From NCBI GenBank assembly GCA_012521805.1, contig JAAYLQ010000032.1:1-15482 (forward strand): a DNA stretch of 15,482 bases. The letters run 5' to 3'. Below the pieces are notes generated by a model, which was not told the origin of the DNA, did no database searches, and saw only the letters and a program-made list of their open reading frames with translations. Source of the stretch: Bacillota bacterium (lineage in GTDB: Bacteria > Bacillota > Limnochordia > Darwinibacteriales > DTU012). The position numbers were made by a program, and so were the translations under genes. Numbering within the stretch: the stretch's first letter is position 1; every line of letters starts with the position of its first letter. This document shows, piece after piece, positions 13,351 through 15,482 of the stretch.

Positions 13351-15159
13351 ATGAGTACAAAAGCAGTCCCAGAGCGCAGTCAAATTCCAAGCGAATATCA
13401 ATGGAAGCTTACGGATATTTATCCTTCAGATCAGGCGTGGAATGAGGACTTTGAGGCGCTGAAGCAGCTAATTCCCAGGCTGCAGGATTACCGCGGCAAA
13501 CTGGATTCGGCGGAAAATCTCTTAGCATGCCTGCGGCTCCAGGATGAGGTAGGCATGAAATTTGACAAGCTGGCTGGTTATGCTATGATGAGCAAGGATC
13601 AGGATAATACCAACTCCCTTTACCAAGAATTTTATGATCGGGTTGTTAATATCGGTGCTGTTCTAGCCAGCAATCTCGCTTATGTTGAACCGGAGATTTT
13701 GAGTCTGCCGGAGGAAACTATCAAACAGTGGCTGGAAGCAAATCAGGATTTACAGGTGTATTCCCATTATCTCAACAATATACTGCGGACAAAACCCCAT
13801 ACACTGCCAACTGAGCAGGAAGAGATTCTGGCGAGTGCCAGCGAGATGGCACAGGCTGCCAACCAGATTTTTAGAATGTTCAACAATGCCGATTTAAAGT
13901 TTCCTACAATTAAAGATGAAGAAGGTAATGATGTCGAGCTGACCCACGGCAGATACATTCGGTTTATGGAAAGCAAGGACCGCACTGTACGCAAGAGTGC
14001 TTTTGAAGCTATGTACTCTACATATGGGCAGTGGAAAAACACCTTAGCTACCACCTACACTGCTGCTGTGAAAAAGACTCTGTTTTTTGCAAAAACCCGC
14101 AAATACGAGTCTTCCCTTGAGGCAGCCTTAGACGCAGACAATGTCAAGCCGGAAGTGTACCACAACTTGATTAAGACTATCCACGACAGCCTGCCGATTT
14201 TTTACCGCTATATGAAGCTGCGCAAGCGGATGCTTAATTTGGATCAACTGCATATGTACGATATCTACGTACCGCTGGTGCAGGATTTAGATATGGAAGT
14301 AACCCCAGAGCAGGCTGTGGAAATGGTGAAGACCGGGCTGCAGCCTTTAGGTGAGCAGTATTGTGCTGATCTGGAACGGGGACTGACTGAGGGCTGGATT
14401 GATTGGTTTGAAAATAAGGGTAAAACCAGTGGAGCCTATTCAGCAGGAGTTTATGGTGTGCATCCATTTGTTCTGATGAACTATGAAAACACTATTGACA
14501 ACATGTTTACGCTGGCACATGAGATGGGTCATGCTATGCATTCCTATTATTCAGATCGCAACCAGGAGTACGTTAATTCCCACTACACAATTTTTGTAGC
14601 GGAGGTAGCGTCAACTGTCAACGAATGCCTGGTAATGCATGATCTGCTCTCGAAGACTAATGATCCTAAGCAGAAACTCTATCTGTTAAACCACTATTTA
14701 GAGCAGTTCCGGGGTACAGTATTCAGACAAACCATGTTTGCTGAATTCGAGATGCTTGTCCACGATCAGCTTGGACAAGGCACTCCCATGACAGCGGAAA
14801 GCCTGAGCAAAGTGTACCATGAGCTGAATCAGAAGTACTACGGTCCCGATGTAGTGAGCGATCCAGAAATTGCGCTGGAATGGGCGCGGATTCCCCATTT
14901 TTACCGCCCGTTTTATGTTTATAAATACGCGACTGGTTTCTCAGCTGCGGTAGCTTTGTCTCAACAGATTCTAGAAGAAAAAGAACCGGCTGTTGAGCGC
15001 TATCTCACCTTCCTAAAGAGCGGTGGATCAGACTACCCCCTCAATCTGTTAAAGCGCGCCGGCGTGGATATGGCTACACCAGAACCAATTGTGAAAGCAA
15101 TTGAGGTATTCAGCTCATTAATTGATCAGATGGAGCAGCTGGTGGCAGAATTGGAGTAG
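13351..15159 (+). CDS. pepF: Oligoendopeptidase F, M3B zinc metallopeptidase
   Basis: PepF is a cytoplasmic zinc endopeptidase that cuts short peptides, acting downstream of large proteases or on imported and signalling peptides. The 602-residue protein is full length for the family. The zinc site is HEMGH at 390-394 (His390, Glu391, His394), with the third ligand Glu418 in FVAEVASTVNE. An N-terminal helical domain covers about 115-185 before the catalytic domain, and the conserved tail (FYVYKYATGFSAA ... LKSGGSDYPLNLLKRAGVDM) is intact. GGAGGAGAT at 13336-13344 precedes the ATG. It is transcribed alone, divergently from the FtsA-like gene, from the extended -10 at 13298. No signal peptide is seen. 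Confidence 0.96.
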   Translation: MSTKAVPERSQIPSEYQWKLTDIYPSDQAWNEDFEALKQLIPRLQDYRGKLDSAENLLACLRLQDEVGMKFDKLAGYAMMSKDQDNTNSLYQEFYDRVVNIGAVLASNLAYVEPEILSLPEETIKQWLEANQDLQVYSHYLNNILRTKPHTLPTEQEEILASASEMAQAANQIFRMFNNADLKFPTIKDEEGNDVELTHGRYIRFMESKDRTVRKSAFEAMYSTYGQWKNTLATTYTAAVKKTLFFAKTRKYESSLEAALDADNVKPEVYHNLIKTIHDSLPIFYRYMKLRKRMLNLDQLHMYDIYVPLVQDLDMEVTPEQAVEMVKTGLQPLGEQYCADLERGLTEGWIDWFENKGKTSGAYSAGVYGVHPFVLMNYENTIDNMFTLAHEMGHAMHSYYSDRNQEYVNSHYTIFVAEVASTVNECLVMHDLLSKTNDPKQKLYLLNHYLEQFRGTVFRQTMFAEFEMLVHDQLGQGTPMTAESLSKVYHELNQKYYGPDVVSDPEIALEWARIPHFYRPFYVYKYATGFSAAVALSQQILEEKEPAVERYLTFLKSGGSDYPLNLLKRAGVDMATPEPIVKAIEVFSSLIDQMEQLVAELE

Positions 15160-15218
15160 AATCAGAAATTTCCGCAGGGATTTTTGGTTCTGTCCAGAAT
15201 TATTATATATATGTTAAA

Positions 15219-15482
15219 TCATGAGGAAGAGTCAGCGGTTCGGGGCAGCTTTGCTCGAATGCCGATTTCCTCTAAGGTCGAGTGAAGGGGACTAAAATCC
15301 GCAGTCAACCTGCACTGGTTCCAACAGCAGATAATCGGAGCATCTACCCGGATGGTGGTCAGGTGCTTAAACAGCAGTGCTTCGTCTCTGCTGGCCCGCA
15401 GGTTGGCTCCGGCTTTCCCTGGAAGCTGATCAGCTGCGGCCAGAACTGCTTCTAAACTGCCGTAGCGCTTCAGCCATTTTAC
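15219..15482 (-). CDS. 5'-3' exonuclease (PolA N-terminal type), C-terminal part
   Basis: Minus-strand reading gives 87 residues and a TGA stop, entering from the right edge. LKRYGSLEAVLAAADQLPGK, ANLRASRDEALLFK and HLTTIRVDAP match the helical end of the 5'-3' exonuclease domain of DNA polymerase I (kYGSLEnll, lr..re.AllskeLaTIr.DvP). After that only a tail of about 38 residues remains (FSPLHSTLEEIGIRAKL), so no polymerase domain follows. It is therefore probably a stand-alone exonuclease like Bacillus YpcP, acting on RNA primers or flaps. The catalytic N-terminal half lies outside the window. It converges on pepF with a 59-nt gap. Confidence 0.8.
   Translation of the reverse strand, partial: VKWLKRYGSLEAVLAAADQLPGKAGANLRASRDEALLFKHLTTIRVDAPIICCWNQCRLTADFSPLHSTLEEIGIRAKLPRTADSSS

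Noticed and set aside
15160..15218. Possible terminator between pepF and the exonuclease (CAGAA ... TTCTG and an AT-rich TATATATA run)
   Set aside because: The arms are short and the interior does not pair well, so no hairpin with a following T tract can be supported on either strand.
1..15482. Mobile elements, CRISPR arrays, toxin-antitoxin or defence genes
   Set aside because: No transposase, integrase, regularly spaced repeats, terminal inverted repeats or defence-type domains were seen; gene density and content are those of a conserved core region.

Overview
The window looks like a core-genome segment of a low-to-medium GC member of the Bacillota, most likely a Clostridia-like or related anaerobic lineage. 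The basis is gene content and order (trigger factor, clpP, clpX, lonB, lon and engB in a row), strong AGGAGG-type ribosome binding sites, sigma-A-type promoters and U-tract hairpin terminators. The organism cannot be named from this sequence. I see no insertion sequence, phage gene, CRISPR array or other sign of recent transfer.

Left edge: the first 463 bases are the start of a leftward rodA-like SEDS cell-wall glycosyltransferase gene. A rightward promoter with near-consensus boxes then drives tRNA-Lys(UUU) and tRNA-Leu(UAG), which end at a hairpin terminator.

Bases 860-9030 are a proteostasis block. tig, clpP and clpX form one transcription unit closed by a strong terminator at 4187-4218. 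lonB follows with its own leader. lon has its own extended -10 promoter and overlaps engB (a ribosome-assembly GTPase) by four bases. Together they cover folding at the ribosome exit (Tig), two ATP-dependent degradation machines (ClpXP and Lon), a membrane-anchored Lon relative of the sporulation type (LonB), and 50S subunit assembly (EngB). This order is familiar in Bacillota.

Bases 9046-11252 carry three co-directional accessory genes downstream of engB: a polytopic membrane diguanylate cyclase with an intact GGEEF site and RxxD inhibition site, a secreted or anchored PrcB-domain protein, and a small protein of unknown function with a possible helix-turn-helix. A perfect 10-bp hairpin at 11258-11284 closes the run.

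Bases 11283-15159 hold a leftward FtsA/PilM-type actin-like ATPase with about 260 extra C-terminal residues of repeated small modules, and a divergent pepF (M3B oligoendopeptidase) gene. Their promoters lie back to back in a gap of about 120 bases. The right edge holds the C-terminal 87 codons of a leftward stand-alone 5'-3' exonuclease.

The two observations most worth a second look are the module array on the FtsA-like protein and a 16-base palindrome, TGGTATAATnnTACCA, that covers the -10 box of both lon and pepF, two separately placed peptidase genes.
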